Of a stretch of 64,000 bases of DNA, positions 18,954 to 28,136 are shown piece after piece. Position 1 is the first letter of the stretch. Each line of letters starts with the position of its first letter. The notes beneath the pieces were generated by a model. It saw only the letters and a list, made by a program, of their open reading frames with translations. It did not search any database and was not told where the DNA came from. The position numbers and the translations under genes are program-made. The DNA comes from Mariniflexile fucanivorans. Lineage in GTDB: Bacteria; Bacteroidota; Bacteroidia; Flavobacteriales; Flavobacteriaceae. The DNA is taken from contig NZ_SLUP01000006.1 of NCBI RefSeq assembly GCF_004341235.1, positions 1 to 64,000 on the forward strand. Reading direction: 5' to 3'.

Positions 18954-20213
18954 ATGAAAGATTTATTCGAAAAAATTTATAAAGACAAAGGCCCGTTAGG
19001 AAAATGGGCGTCTCAAGCTGAAGGATATTTTGTATTTCCAAAATTGGAAGGACATATATCAAACAGAATGAAGTTTCAAGGAAAAGACGTTATTACTTGG
19101 AGTATTAACGATTATTTAGGATTGGCAAATCATCCAGAAGTACGTAAAGTAGATGGTGAAGCTGGTTTAGCGTATGGTTCTGCGTATCCTATGGGAGCTC
19201 GAATGATGTCTGGTCACACAGATCTTCACGAAACACTTCAAAATGAGTTAGCGGAATTTGTTAGTAAAGAAGCTGCTTATTTATTGAATTTTGGATATCA
19301 AGGCATGGTATCTACTATTGATGCTTTAGTATCTAAAGATGATATTATTGTTTATGATGTTGATGCTCACGCTTGTATTATTGATGGTGTTCGTTTGCAT
19401 ATGGGTAAGCGTTTTACTTACAAACACAATGATATTGAAAGCTTAGAAAAGAATCTTGATAGAGCTACTAAAATGGCTGAACAAACCGGAGGTGGTATTT
19501 TGGTTATTTCTGAAGGTGTTTTTGGTATGCGTGGAGAACAAGGTAGACTTAAAGAAATTGCAGCTCTTAAGAAAAAATACAATTTTAGATTCTTAGTTGA
19601 TGATGCACATGGTTTTGGTACACAAGGTAAAACAGGTGCAGGTACAGGTGAGGAGCAAGGTGTACAAGATGATATTGATGTTTACTTTGCTACGTTTGCA
19701 AAATCTATGGCTGGAACTGGTGCTTTTATTGCTGGTGACAAAGAAATCATGGATTATTTAAAATACAATCTTCGTTCTCAAATGTTTGCAAAATCATTGC
19801 AAATGCAATTAGTGGTAGGTGCTAGAAAGCGTTTAGAAATGCTTAAAACTATGCCAGAGCTAAAAGAAAAACTTTGGGAAAACACGAATGCTTTACAAAA
19901 CGGACTAAAAGAAAGAGGTTTTGATATTGGAACAACACAAAGTTGTGTAACGCCTGTGTATTTAAAAGGTAGTATTCCAGAAGCTATGGCTTTGGTTAAG
20001 GACTTACGTGAAAATTTCGGAATATTCTGTTCTATAGTAGTTTATCCAGTAATACCTAAAGGATTAATCTTGTTAAGATTAATACCAACAGCTACACATA
20101 CATTAGAAGATGTTTCCATTACTTTAGATGCTTTTGATGCTATTAGAGCACGTTTGGAAAATGGAACTTACCAACGCTTATCTGCCGCTGTAATGGCTGC
20201 TATGGGCGAATAA
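18954..20213 (+). CDS. Alpha-oxoamine synthase, probable cysteate fatty-acyltransferase (capnine synthesis)
   Basis: A 419-residue fold-type I PLP enzyme of the family with serine palmitoyltransferase, KBL and BioF, which condense an amino acid with an acyl thioester and release CO2. Lys250 in FATFAKSMAG is the PLP lysine; DDAHGFG (residues 216-222) and the DAHA His139 are the other cofactor contacts. The N-terminus (GPLGKWASQAEGYFVFPKLEG) and the C-terminus with GIFCSIVVYPVIPKG closely resemble what I recall of the Flavobacterium enzyme that makes 3-ketocapnine from cysteate. Capnine is the sulfonate sphingoid base of sulfonolipids in gliding Bacteroidetes. The neighbouring cysteate-synthase candidate supports this over serine palmitoyltransferase. 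The enzyme should act at the cytoplasmic membrane face. Confidence 0.85.
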   Translation: MKDLFEKIYKDKGPLGKWASQAEGYFVFPKLEGHISNRMKFQGKDVITWSINDYLGLANHPEVRKVDGEAGLAYGSAYPMGARMMSGHTDLHETLQNELAEFVSKEAAYLLNFGYQGMVSTIDALVSKDDIIVYDVDAHACIIDGVRLHMGKRFTYKHNDIESLEKNLDRATKMAEQTGGGILVISEGVFGMRGEQGRLKEIAALKKKYNFRFLVDDAHGFGTQGKTGAGTGEEQGVQDDIDVYFATFAKSMAGTGAFIAGDKEIMDYLKYNLRSQMFAKSLQMQLVVGARKRLEMLKTMPELKEKLWENTNALQNGLKERGFDIGTTQSCVTPVYLKGSIPEAMALVKDLRENFGIFCSIVVYPVIPKGLILLRLIPTATHTLEDVSITLDAFDAIRARLENGTYQRLSAAVMAAMGE

Positions 20214-20233
20214 TATAAAACTATATTTTATAC

Positions 20234-20266
20234 AAAAAAGAGCTTCAATTTGAAGCTCTTTTTTTG
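20234..20266. terminator. Bidirectional terminator of the sulfonolipid locus
   Basis: Stem GAGCTTCA/TGAAGCTC with loop ATT (20240-20258) is flanked by A6 and T7 runs. It ends one base before the stop codon of the converging gene at 20267, so it serves both. Confidence 0.92.
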
Positions 20267-21385
20267 TTATAAATTTTTTCTTAATGTTTTTCGGCGCGCA
20301 TAAACAACTGGATCAAAATGTTTCCATATTTGATGTATTGCATGATTATCTTCTAATTCCGGCGTTCTAATACAAGTTTTAATGCCTTTCTCGGTAAACG
20401 TATTATAGTATTCATTAAAAATAACTGCATGAACGCCTTTGTTTTGGTATTCGGGATGAATACCAATTAAATAGAAAATAACATCTTTACTGTGCTTTTT
20501 AGCTTGTAAAATATGTCGGAAACCAAAAGGAAAAAGTTTTCCGTTCATTTTCTGTAAAGCTTTTGCAAAAGCCGGCATTACAATAGCAAACCCAATTAGT
20601 TTGTCATCTTTGTCAACAACAAATTTGATATATTCTGGGTTTATAAAACTGATGAATTTCTTTTTAAAATACTCTTTTTGAATCTCGGTGATCTCTACAA
20701 AAGAGGATAATGACGCATAACTTTCATTAAACAAATCAAACATTTTATCAGCATAAGGCATGACTTCAGATGTTTTGGTAAATTTTAAAGCTTTAATTTG
20801 ATAGCGTTTTTTAATAAGTTCCTGTGCTTTAAAAAAGAATTCAGGTTTTACATTAGCAAAAGGAAATTCACTTTCTATATATGATTTTTCAACTACATAA
20901 CCAGCCTGTTCATAATGCTTTATATAGTACGCATGATTATACCAGGTAACCATAGTTGATATATGCTCAAAACCTTCGGTCATAACCCCAACTTTATCTA
21001 AGTTGGAAAACCCAACAGGCCCTTCAGTGTACTCTAAATTATGTTCTTTCCCAATAATTTCTACTTTGTTTAAAAGTGCTTTTGATACTTCAAAATCATC
21101 AATAAAATCAAACCAACCAAAACGCATTTTTTTAATGCCTTGCTTATCAACTTCCAAGGAATTTATAATGGCAGCAACACGACCTACAATAACATTATCT
21201 TTATATGCCAAAAACAATTGTGCCTGAGCATCATTAAAAACGGGATTTTTTTTTGTGTCGAATGTTTTTATTTCTTCACTAATAATAGGAGGAACCCAAT
21301 ATTTTGAGTCTTTATAAAGTTTAAACGGAAATTTAACAAAAGCCTTTAAATCACTTTTTGTTTTTACTTCTTTTATTGAAATCAT
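20267..21385 (-). CDS. GNAT-fold acyl-CoA N-acyltransferase-like protein
   Basis: A 372-residue protein that begins with VKFPFKLYKDSKYWVPPIISEE, a recognisable start in a widespread family of uncharacterised GNAT-fold proteins. The C-terminal half shows IGFAIVMPAF and the acyl-CoA-binding-like segment YLIGIHPEYQNKGVHAVIFNEYY, whose QNKG is the usual pyrophosphate-loop shape. It has no signal peptide. Bacterial ceramide synthases are also GNAT-fold proteins of about this size. As this gene converges on the cysteate acyltransferase gene, it may N-acylate capnine. That role is inferred from location and fold only; databases often call such proteins simply GNAT or hypothetical. Confidence 0.7.
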   Translation of the reverse strand: MISIKEVKTKSDLKAFVKFPFKLYKDSKYWVPPIISEEIKTFDTKKNPVFNDAQAQLFLAYKDNVIVGRVAAIINSLEVDKQGIKKMRFGWFDFIDDFEVSKALLNKVEIIGKEHNLEYTEGPVGFSNLDKVGVMTEGFEHISTMVTWYNHAYYIKHYEQAGYVVEKSYIESEFPFANVKPEFFFKAQELIKKRYQIKALKFTKTSEVMPYADKMFDLFNESYASLSSFVEITEIQKEYFKKKFISFINPEYIKFVVDKDDKLIGFAIVMPAFAKALQKMNGKLFPFGFRHILQAKKHSKDVIFYLIGIHPEYQNKGVHAVIFNEYYNTFTEKGIKTCIRTPELEDNHAIHQIWKHFDPVVYARRKTLRKNL

Positions 21386-21406
21386 TAGTAGTTGGTAGTG
21401 AGTTTT

Positions 21407-22402
21407 TTAGTTGAAATTTTGGTCTTTTCTTTTATTTTTTTTATCATAGTTATCCATAACCTCAGTCGATTTTTTTGATTTTTTTGCACGTCGTTTTCCT
21501 TCGTCTTTAGCCGATGTGCCATTGTCTATTTCTTTGTCTTTATGGAAATCTAAACGGTAAGACATTCCCAAATTAACACCAAAAACAGAAGGTGTATCTT
21601 TTGTGTTTAGCGTTACAGCGGTATCTAATTGGAAATTTTTACTCCATAAATAGCCACCACCAAATCTAAACAAGTTGTCTGCATAAAAATCACTTTGTAT
21701 GCCTTGGGTTTCTCCAAATACCACCCATTGCGAACTGAATGAATGTGTAAGTGTTAATATATATTGAAAGTCAGATTGATCCGTTCCAATTCTATCTTTA
21801 ATAAAGTTCATTACAAATACCCAACCGCCGCTAAAATTATGTTGAGTAGCAATCATAACTTTTGGGCTAAAACCTTCAATTCCTTCATCGGTGTAGGGGT
21901 TGTTTTCAATATCATAATTAGCCCCCGCATAAATTGATACTGCGGGAATTAAGGTTTTCCATTTAAAGCGTTGGTTTGCTTTCCAACTGTATAAATTTGG
22001 CTTGTCTTCTCCTTTTTTATAAGGATCGTAAACCAAATATTTAGCTCCAACCGTTAAGAATTTAAAATTAGCACGATCGTCTTCGGCTGAAATACTAGTT
22101 GTATATGTTTTGGTATCACTTTGAAAAGCCCCTTCAATATTAAGTTCTAAAGGTTCCCATAGTAAGCCGTAACGTGCAGCAAAATCAACACCAAAACCAT
22201 CAACTTTGTAACTGGCTGCTGGTGTTCGTTTTTCTTTAATCATATACGGGCCCACTTCAAATTGAACCACATTGGTGCCCACTGAAAAGGCACTTCTTGA
22301 TACACCAGGTCTGTTGGAATTGATAACATCGGTATATTGCGAAAAGGCTTGCATAGTTACTAAACTTAGCACTAAAAATAGAGTAGATTTGATTGGGTTC
22401 AT
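21407..22402 (-). CDS. Outer-membrane transporter-like beta-barrel (MetA-pathway family)
   Basis: A 331-residue secreted protein. The signal peptide is residues 1-21 (FLVLSLVTMQAFSQ). The mature part opens with DVINSNRPGVSRSAFSVG and is followed by alternating-residue strands typical of a 12- to 14-strand barrel, as in the family named after phenol-degradation gene metA. The last barrel strand (VFGVNLGMSYRLDFH) is followed by about 45 charged residues rich in Lys, Asp and Glu, which is unusual because barrels normally end at the terminal aromatic strand; the tail would face the periplasm or the surface. The substrate is unknown. It is 21 bp downstream of the GNAT-like gene start in the same direction. 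Confidence 0.75.
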   Translation of the reverse strand: MNPIKSTLFLVLSLVTMQAFSQYTDVINSNRPGVSRSAFSVGTNVVQFEVGPYMIKEKRTPAASYKVDGFGVDFAARYGLLWEPLELNIEGAFQSDTKTYTTSISAEDDRANFKFLTVGAKYLVYDPYKKGEDKPNLYSWKANQRFKWKTLIPAVSIYAGANYDIENNPYTDEGIEGFSPKVMIATQHNFSGGWVFVMNFIKDRIGTDQSDFQYILTLTHSFSSQWVVFGETQGIQSDFYADNLFRFGGGYLWSKNFQLDTAVTLNTKDTPSVFGVNLGMSYRLDFHKDKEIDNGTSAKDEGKRRAKKSKKSTEVMDNYDKKNKRKDQNFN

Positions 22403-22535
22403 AACGGTGTTTTTAGTTATCGTAAATTATTTTTATTTACCAATGCTTAAAAAAATACTTACTTAAGGGTTTTCAAATATAGATATTTTATACTTTTTTT
22501 ATCATTTTTGAACGTTTTTTAAACATATAGAATTG

Positions 22536-22543
22536 TATTTTTG
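22536..22543 (+). promoter_or_regulatory. -7 box of the DUF4834-YfhO-glycan operon
   Basis: TATTTTTG matches TAnnTTTG, 17 bp before the ATG at 22560. A TTT-rich stretch about 20 bp upstream could be the -33 element. Confidence 0.55.
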
Positions 22544-22559
22544 CTAAAAATTATTTTTT

Positions 22560-22832
22560 ATGTTGCAACAAGCATCTGTAACGGGTCTTTTAAGAGTCAT
22601 ATTAATTATCTTGCTTATTTATTATGGATTGAAGATTCTTTCAAGACTTTTTGCTCCCTTACTTTTAAAATTCTTAGCTAAAAAAGCTGAAGAAAAATTT
22701 GGTGGTCAATTTAACCAAAGATCGCAGCAGCAACCAAAAAAAGAGGGTGAAGTAACCATTGATAAAATGCCAAACACAAAAACTTCAAATAAAGATGTTG
22801 GTGAATATGTGGATTACGAAGAAATTGACTAA
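22560..22832 (+). CDS. DUF4834-family small membrane protein
   Basis: A 90-residue protein with one hydrophobic helix (residues 9-40, LLRVILIILLIYYGLKILSRLFAPLLL) followed by a charged, Gln/Lys-rich cytoplasmic-type tail that ends with GEYVDYEEID. I recognise the layout as the DUF4834 family of Bacteroidetes, which often precedes a YfhO gene. The function is unknown. It is the first gene of a run with yfhO 32 bp downstream. Confidence 0.8.
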   Translation: MLQQASVTGLLRVILIILLIYYGLKILSRLFAPLLLKFLAKKAEEKFGGQFNQRSQQQPKKEGEVTIDKMPNTKTSNKDVGEYVDYEEID

Positions 22833-22864
22833 TTTCACAACCATTCTTTTTTTAAAATAATTTC

Positions 22865-25291
22865 ATGCAGTTTTCAATAAAAAAGCTACTTCCACACATT
22901 CTAGTTATTCTGGGATTTATTATTATTTCTTTAGCATATTTTAATCCCGTTTTACAAGGAAAACAAATTTTTCAAAGCGATATCATGCAATATATTGGCA
23001 TGAGCAAGCAACAAAACGATTTTAGAGAAGCTACAGGCGAAGAAACTTATTGGACCAATAGTGCCTTTGCAGGTATGCCAACCTATCAATTAGGAGCAAA
23101 ATATCCTCACAATTATATTAAAAAATTAGATTTAACACTTCGGTTTTTACCCCGACCAGCAGATTATTTATTTCTCTATCTATTAGGTTTTTATGTGCTG
23201 TTATTGGTGTTAAAAGTCGATTTTAAATTAGCAACTCTTGGGGCATTAGCTTTTGGTTTTTCTACCTATTTAATAATAATTTTAGGGGTGGGGCATAACA
23301 GTAAAGCGCATGCCATTGCTTATATGCCATTGGTTTTGAGTGGCATTTTGCTAACCTTCCAAAAACGTTATGTCGCAGGTTTTTTACTCACAACAATAGC
23401 TATGGGCCTTGAAATGGTCGCGAATCATTTTCAAATGACATACTATTTAATGATGTTGGTTGTTGTTTTGGGTATCGCTTATTTAATTGATGCATATAAA
23501 AAGAAAGAACTTCCACATTACTTTAAAACTGTGGGTATTTTAATGGTTGCCGTTATTTTAGGAATTGCGCTAAATGCAACCAATGTATTGGCTACCCAAG
23601 AGTATGTGAAAGAAAGTACCCGTGGAAAAAGCGAATTAACTATAAATCCTGATGGATCACCAAAAGAAGTGAGTTCTGGTTTGGATAGAGATTATATTAC
23701 CCAATTTAGCTATGGATTTGCCGAAACGTTTAACTTATTTATTCCTCGCTTTATGGGCGGTGGCAATGGTGAAGATGTAGGGAAAGATTCTGCGACATAT
23801 GAAGCTTTTAGAACGTTAGGAGCTACTACAACCCAAGCAGCACAAGAAGCGAAACGCGCGCCTATGTATTGGGGCGACCAGCCTATTGTAGAAGCACCAG
23901 CATATATTGGTGCTGTGGTGTTGTTTTTATTTGTGTTTGCTTTGTTTTTAGTTAGAGGCAGGTTGAAATGGTGGTTAGTTGGAGGTTCAATGTTGTCACT
24001 ATTATTATCTTATGGAAAAAACTTAGGTTTTTTAACCGATTTCTTTATCGATTATGTGCCTATGTATAATAAATTTAGAGCCGTTACATCCATTCAAGTT
24101 ATATTAGAATTATGTATTCCTGTGCTTGCGATATTCGGATTGGTAAAATTGTTTAACGATTTTGAAAAGAAAGAAGAAAAACTAAAAGCTTTAAAATATT
24201 CAGCTATAATAACAGGTGGTTTAGCCTTGTTATTTCTATTATTCAAATCTTCTTTATTTGATTTTGTTGGTGTGAATGATGGTTTTTATCGTCAGAATTA
24301 CGGGGAAGCGTTTGTAGATGCTTTAAAAGAGGATAGAAAATCGATTTTCACCACCGATACTTTAAGAACTTTAATTTTAGTATTGTTTTCTGCGGGTGCT
24401 ATTTATATGTACTTGAATAACAAACTGAAAGAAAAATGGGTTGTTGCTGTTTTAGGAATTCTTATTTTATTTGATTTGGTAGGTGTTGATAGACGCTACG
24501 TTAATAATGATGATTTTGTTTCGTCCATTGAAGTTAATAAACCATTCCAAGCGACTGAGATTGATAATTATATTTTAGAAGACAAAGGTTATTATAGAGT
24601 ATTCGATTTGGTTGGTGGTGCTGCAAAACCATCGTATTTTCATAATTCATTGAATGGGTATAATGCTGCGGAATTAAAACGATACAGCGAATTGTTTGAT
24701 TTTTATGTAGCCAAAAACAATATTAACGTGCTTAATATGCTTAACACGAAGTATATGATTGCGCAAGACAATGAAGGAAACTTATTTCCTTACAAAAACG
24801 ATGAAGCCAATGGACATGCGTGGTTTGTGAAAGAATTAAAACCCATAACAACTGCAAATGAAGAAATTAAAGCTTTAGATAGTTTGGATAACAAAAACAA
24901 AGCAGTGTTTAATTCTGAAATTTATAAAAACTTAGAAACTAAATATTCTGTTGATTCTTTAGCTACAATAAAATTGGTTTCTTACAAGCCAAACTATTTA
25001 AAATATCAGTCTGATAACTCTAGCAAAGGATTTGTGGTGTTTTCTGAAATTTATTATGGCAATGGTTGGAAAACGTTTTTAGATGGTAAAGAAACAACAC
25101 ACATGCGTGTTAATTACACGTTGCGAGGTATGGAAGTTCCAGCAGGAAAACATACTATTGAGTTTAAATTCGATCCCGATGTTGTTAAAACGGGAAGTCG
25201 TATTGCGTTGGCAAGTTCCATTTTACTAGGGTTACTATTGGTAGGTGGTTTGTTTTTCGAGTTTAAAAAGAAATCTAAAGAAAGTGCGTAA
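22865..25291 (+). CDS. YfhO-family polytopic membrane protein
   Basis: An 808-residue membrane protein. About a dozen hydrophobic segments are spread over residues 8-560 (for example PHILVILGFIIISLAYF, ADYLFLYLLGFYVLLLVL), with one more at the C-terminus (IALASSILLGLLLVGGLFFEF). The long loop before it (about 640-780) includes YYGNGWKTFLDG, typical of the family. YfhO proteins are GT-C-like membrane proteins implicated in adding sugars to lipid-linked or cell-wall polymers in Firmicutes. Here the gene overlaps a glycosyltransferase gene and is followed by a flippase gene, so a role in surface glycan assembly is a fair inference. Confidence 0.88.
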   Translation: MQFSIKKLLPHILVILGFIIISLAYFNPVLQGKQIFQSDIMQYIGMSKQQNDFREATGEETYWTNSAFAGMPTYQLGAKYPHNYIKKLDLTLRFLPRPADYLFLYLLGFYVLLLVLKVDFKLATLGALAFGFSTYLIIILGVGHNSKAHAIAYMPLVLSGILLTFQKRYVAGFLLTTIAMGLEMVANHFQMTYYLMMLVVVLGIAYLIDAYKKKELPHYFKTVGILMVAVILGIALNATNVLATQEYVKESTRGKSELTINPDGSPKEVSSGLDRDYITQFSYGFAETFNLFIPRFMGGGNGEDVGKDSATYEAFRTLGATTTQAAQEAKRAPMYWGDQPIVEAPAYIGAVVLFLFVFALFLVRGRLKWWLVGGSMLSLLLSYGKNLGFLTDFFIDYVPMYNKFRAVTSIQVILELCIPVLAIFGLVKLFNDFEKKEEKLKALKYSAIITGGLALLFLLFKSSLFDFVGVNDGFYRQNYGEAFVDALKEDRKSIFTTDTLRTLILVLFSAGAIYMYLNNKLKEKWVVAVLGILILFDLVGVDRRYVNNDDFVSSIEVNKPFQATEIDNYILEDKGYYRVFDLVGGAAKPSYFHNSLNGYNAAELKRYSELFDFYVAKNNINVLNMLNTKYMIAQDNEGNLFPYKNDEANGHAWFVKELKPITTANEEIKALDSLDNKNKAVFNSEIYKNLETKYSVDSLATIKLVSYKPNYLKYQSDNSSKGFVVFSEIYYGNGWKTFLDGKETTHMRVNYTLRGMEVPAGKHTIEFKFDPDVVKTGSRIALASSILLGLLLVGGLFFEFKKKSKESA

Positions 25292-26561
25292 AAAAGCACT
25301 CATAATAACTTATTATTGGCCACCTGCAGGAGGTCCTGGAGTACAGCGTTGGTTAAAATTCGTAAAATATTTACCCGATTTTAATATAGAACCTGTAGTT
25401 TATATTCCTGAAAATCCTAATTATCCTATTGTTGATGCTCATTTAAATACAGAAGTTTCAAGTAATCTTATTATTTTAAAACAACCCATTAAAGAACCTT
25501 ATAAGTTAGCTGGTTTATTTTCAAAAAAAACATCAAAAACCATTAGCAAAGGCATTATTTCTGAAAAGAAAACCCAAAGTTTTGTTGAAAAAGTGATGCT
25601 TTATATTCGAGGCAATTATTTTATTCCTGATGCTCGTAAGGCTTGGGTAAAACCATCTGTAGCATTTCTTTTAGAATATATTTCAAAAGAAAACATTGAA
25701 ATGATTATCACTACAGGTCCGCCACATAGTTTGCATCTAATTGGATTGCAATTAAAAGAACAGCTAGGAGTGAAGTGGATTGCCGATTTTAGAGACCCAT
25801 GGACAACCATTGGATACCATAAAGAGTTAATGCTTACCGAAGCCTCAAAAGCAAAACATAAAGCTTTAGAAAAGCAGGTTTTAAATACCGCCAACCAAAT
25901 TATTGTAACAAGTTTCACAACTAAAAAGGAATTTCAGCAATTAACAAACAAACCTATTGAGGTGATTACAAATGGTTATGATTACGAATCTGTAGCTCCG
26001 TTTGAAATGGATTCAAAATTCACTTTAGCACATATAGGTTCGTTGTTATCTAAACGAAATCCAGAAATTTTATGGCAAGTTTTAAGGGATTTAATCGCTG
26101 AAAACAAGTCTTTTTCAAAAGATTTCCAACTTGATTTTATAGGATTTATAAGCGAAAGTATACTTGAATCTATTAAAAATTACAATTTAAGTGATTATAT
26201 AAATAAGATAGGATATGTATCACATAAAGAAGCTATTGTATTTCAAAAAAAATCACAAGTTTTATTATTAATTGAAATAGATTCAGAGGATACTAAGTGT
26301 ATTATTCCAGGTAAATTATTTGAATATATGGTTTCCAATAGACCAATAATTGCAATCGGTCCAAACGATTCCGATGTTGAAAAAATAATTAAAGAAACCA
26401 ACACGGGACACTACTTTAATTATCAGAATTATGATTCTTTAAAAACTGTTATCTTAGAGCATTATAATTCATATCAAAAAAACACATTACAAGTACACCC
26501 CATTGGGTTACAAAAATACAGCCGGAAATCACTCACAGAAACATTATCGAAATTATTATAA
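25284..26561 (+). CDS. Glycosyltransferase (GT4-like)
   Basis: A GT-B-fold transferase of 425 residues. The N-terminus ALIITYYWPPAGGPGVQRWLKF is the nucleotide-sugar transferase pattern common in Bacteroidetes GT4 enzymes; the C-terminal domain has GKLFEYMVSNRPIIAIGPNDSD, where the EX7E-like donor site is expected. I use GTG at 25284, which overlaps the yfhO stop by 8 bases and fits coupled translation; an ATG at 25245 would create a long overlap and adds 13 residues without similarity. The acceptor and sugar are unknown. Confidence 0.85.
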   Translation: MRKKALIITYYWPPAGGPGVQRWLKFVKYLPDFNIEPVVYIPENPNYPIVDAHLNTEVSSNLIILKQPIKEPYKLAGLFSKKTSKTISKGIISEKKTQSFVEKVMLYIRGNYFIPDARKAWVKPSVAFLLEYISKENIEMIITTGPPHSLHLIGLQLKEQLGVKWIADFRDPWTTIGYHKELMLTEASKAKHKALEKQVLNTANQIIVTSFTTKKEFQQLTNKPIEVITNGYDYESVAPFEMDSKFTLAHIGSLLSKRNPEILWQVLRDLIAENKSFSKDFQLDFIGFISESILESIKNYNLSDYINKIGYVSHKEAIVFQKKSQVLLLIEIDSEDTKCIIPGKLFEYMVSNRPIIAIGPNDSDVEKIIKETNTGHYFNYQNYDSLKTVILEHYNSYQKNTLQVHPIGLQKYSRKSLTETLSKLL

Positions 26562-28019
26562 ATGGGTATTGTAACATCACAATCTTTTAAGAACACGGTT
26601 TCAACCTATTTAGGTTTTGGTATTGGTGCACTTAATACCTTATTCTTATACACTTATTTTATTTCCGATGTTTATTATGGTTTGGTGGCTTTTATTTTAT
26701 CTACAGCCAATATTGTAATGCCGTTAATGGCTTTTGGTGCTCATAATACCATTATAAAATTCTATTCGTCTTTTAAAACAAAAAATTCCCTCAATAGCTT
26801 TTTAACATTGATGCTGTTTTTGCCTCTAGCCATGATTATTCCTGTTAGCTTAATTGGTGTTTTTACTTATGAAGCTATTGGTGAGTTGTTATCACAAAAA
26901 AACGAGATTGTTAAAGGTTATGTGTGGTACATTTTTGTTTCGGCAGTAGCCATGGCGTATTTCGAAGTGTTTTTTGCATGGTCTAAAACGCAATTGCAAA
27001 CGGTGTTTGGTAACTTTATGAAAGAAGTATTTCATAGAGTAGGCGTCATGCTTTTATTGTTTGCTGTGTATTTCAAATGGCTTGATGTAGAACAATTTGT
27101 TGTGGGCGTGGTTTGGGTTTACATTATCAGAATGATTATTATGAAATTCTACGCCTTCACCATCAAATTCCCTGTGTTAAAGTTTTACAGAATAGAAGGA
27201 TTGAGTGCTATTTTAAAATACTCATCACTTATTATTATAGCGGGTTCTATTGCGACTATTATTTTGGATATCGATTCGTTTATGTTGGGCATGTATATCC
27301 CAATTCAAGAAGTAGCTTATTATGGTGTTGCCATATATATTGCAACGGTTATTGTAGTGCCATCACGCTCTATGCAGCAAATTCTTCAACCATTAACAGC
27401 ACAATATTTAAACGATAAAAACAAAGTAGCGCTCAACGATTTATATGTAAGAAGTTCACAGACCTTGTTTATTATTGGTGGATTCATCTTTATAATTATC
27501 ATCATAAACATAAACACTTTATACCTTTTAATTCCTAAAGAATTTAGTAATGGACTTTTAGTAGTGTTTCTGGTGGGGATAGCGAAACTTTACGATTGTT
27601 TGATGGGTTGTAATAATGTGGTATTATTTAATAGTGATTATTACAGAATGGTGCTGTTATTTGGTGTTGTTTTAACTATTTTAACCATATTTCTAAACAT
27701 TTTATTTATTCCCTTGTATGGAATTAATGGGTCGGCATTTGCTACATTTTTAGCTATTTCTATTTATAATACGATTAAAATTTATTTTGTTAAAGTGAAG
27801 TTTAACATGATGCCTTTTAATAAAGATACCGCCAAAGTTTTAGGGTTGATTGTGTTGAGTGTTTTACTTTTTTACTTTTGGGAATTTCCTTTTCATCCTA
27901 TTATAAATATAGCTTTAAAATCGTTATTAGCAACCTTCGTTTATGTTCTAATTGTTTTGAAGCTGAATGTTTCCGAAGACATTTCAGGAGTTATTAGAAA
28001 GTATTTGAAACTTAAGTAA
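26562..28019 (+). CDS. Oligosaccharide flippase (Wzx/MOP-type)
   Basis: A 485-residue membrane protein with twelve to fourteen hydrophobic segments across its length and short loops, the pattern of polysaccharide-export flippases in the MOP superfamily. The start SFKNTVSTYLGFGIGALNTLFL is typical of Wzx-like proteins in Bacteroidetes. It begins directly after the glycosyltransferase stop codon with no gap, so the three genes yfhO, glycosyltransferase and flippase are one translational run. It probably turns a lipid-linked glycan across the inner membrane; the glycan is unknown. Confidence 0.87.
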   Translation: MGIVTSQSFKNTVSTYLGFGIGALNTLFLYTYFISDVYYGLVAFILSTANIVMPLMAFGAHNTIIKFYSSFKTKNSLNSFLTLMLFLPLAMIIPVSLIGVFTYEAIGELLSQKNEIVKGYVWYIFVSAVAMAYFEVFFAWSKTQLQTVFGNFMKEVFHRVGVMLLLFAVYFKWLDVEQFVVGVVWVYIIRMIIMKFYAFTIKFPVLKFYRIEGLSAILKYSSLIIIAGSIATIILDIDSFMLGMYIPIQEVAYYGVAIYIATVIVVPSRSMQQILQPLTAQYLNDKNKVALNDLYVRSSQTLFIIGGFIFIIIIININTLYLLIPKEFSNGLLVVFLVGIAKLYDCLMGCNNVVLFNSDYYRMVLLFGVVLTILTIFLNILFIPLYGINGSAFATFLAISIYNTIKIYFVKVKFNMMPFNKDTAKVLGLIVLSVLLFYFWEFPFHPIINIALKSLLATFVYVLIVLKLNVSEDISGVIRKYLKLK

Positions 28020-28074
28020 TCGCCTTTTTCTAAAAAAGAGATTCCCACTTTCGTTGGAATTAAAAACAGAAACC

Positions 28075-28122
28075 CCCGCAATGTTGCTTTGAGGCAAACT
28101 TATTGCAGGGATTTCCAAACTA
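28075..28122. repeat. Inverted repeat after the flippase gene
   Basis: CCC(C)GCAAT near 28076 pairs with ATTGCAGGG near 28102-28110 across a loop of about 20 bases. It lies between convergent genes and could help end transcription, but no T-run follows, so I do not call it a terminator. Confidence 0.4.
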
Positions 28123-28136
28123 ACCAACCAAACTTG

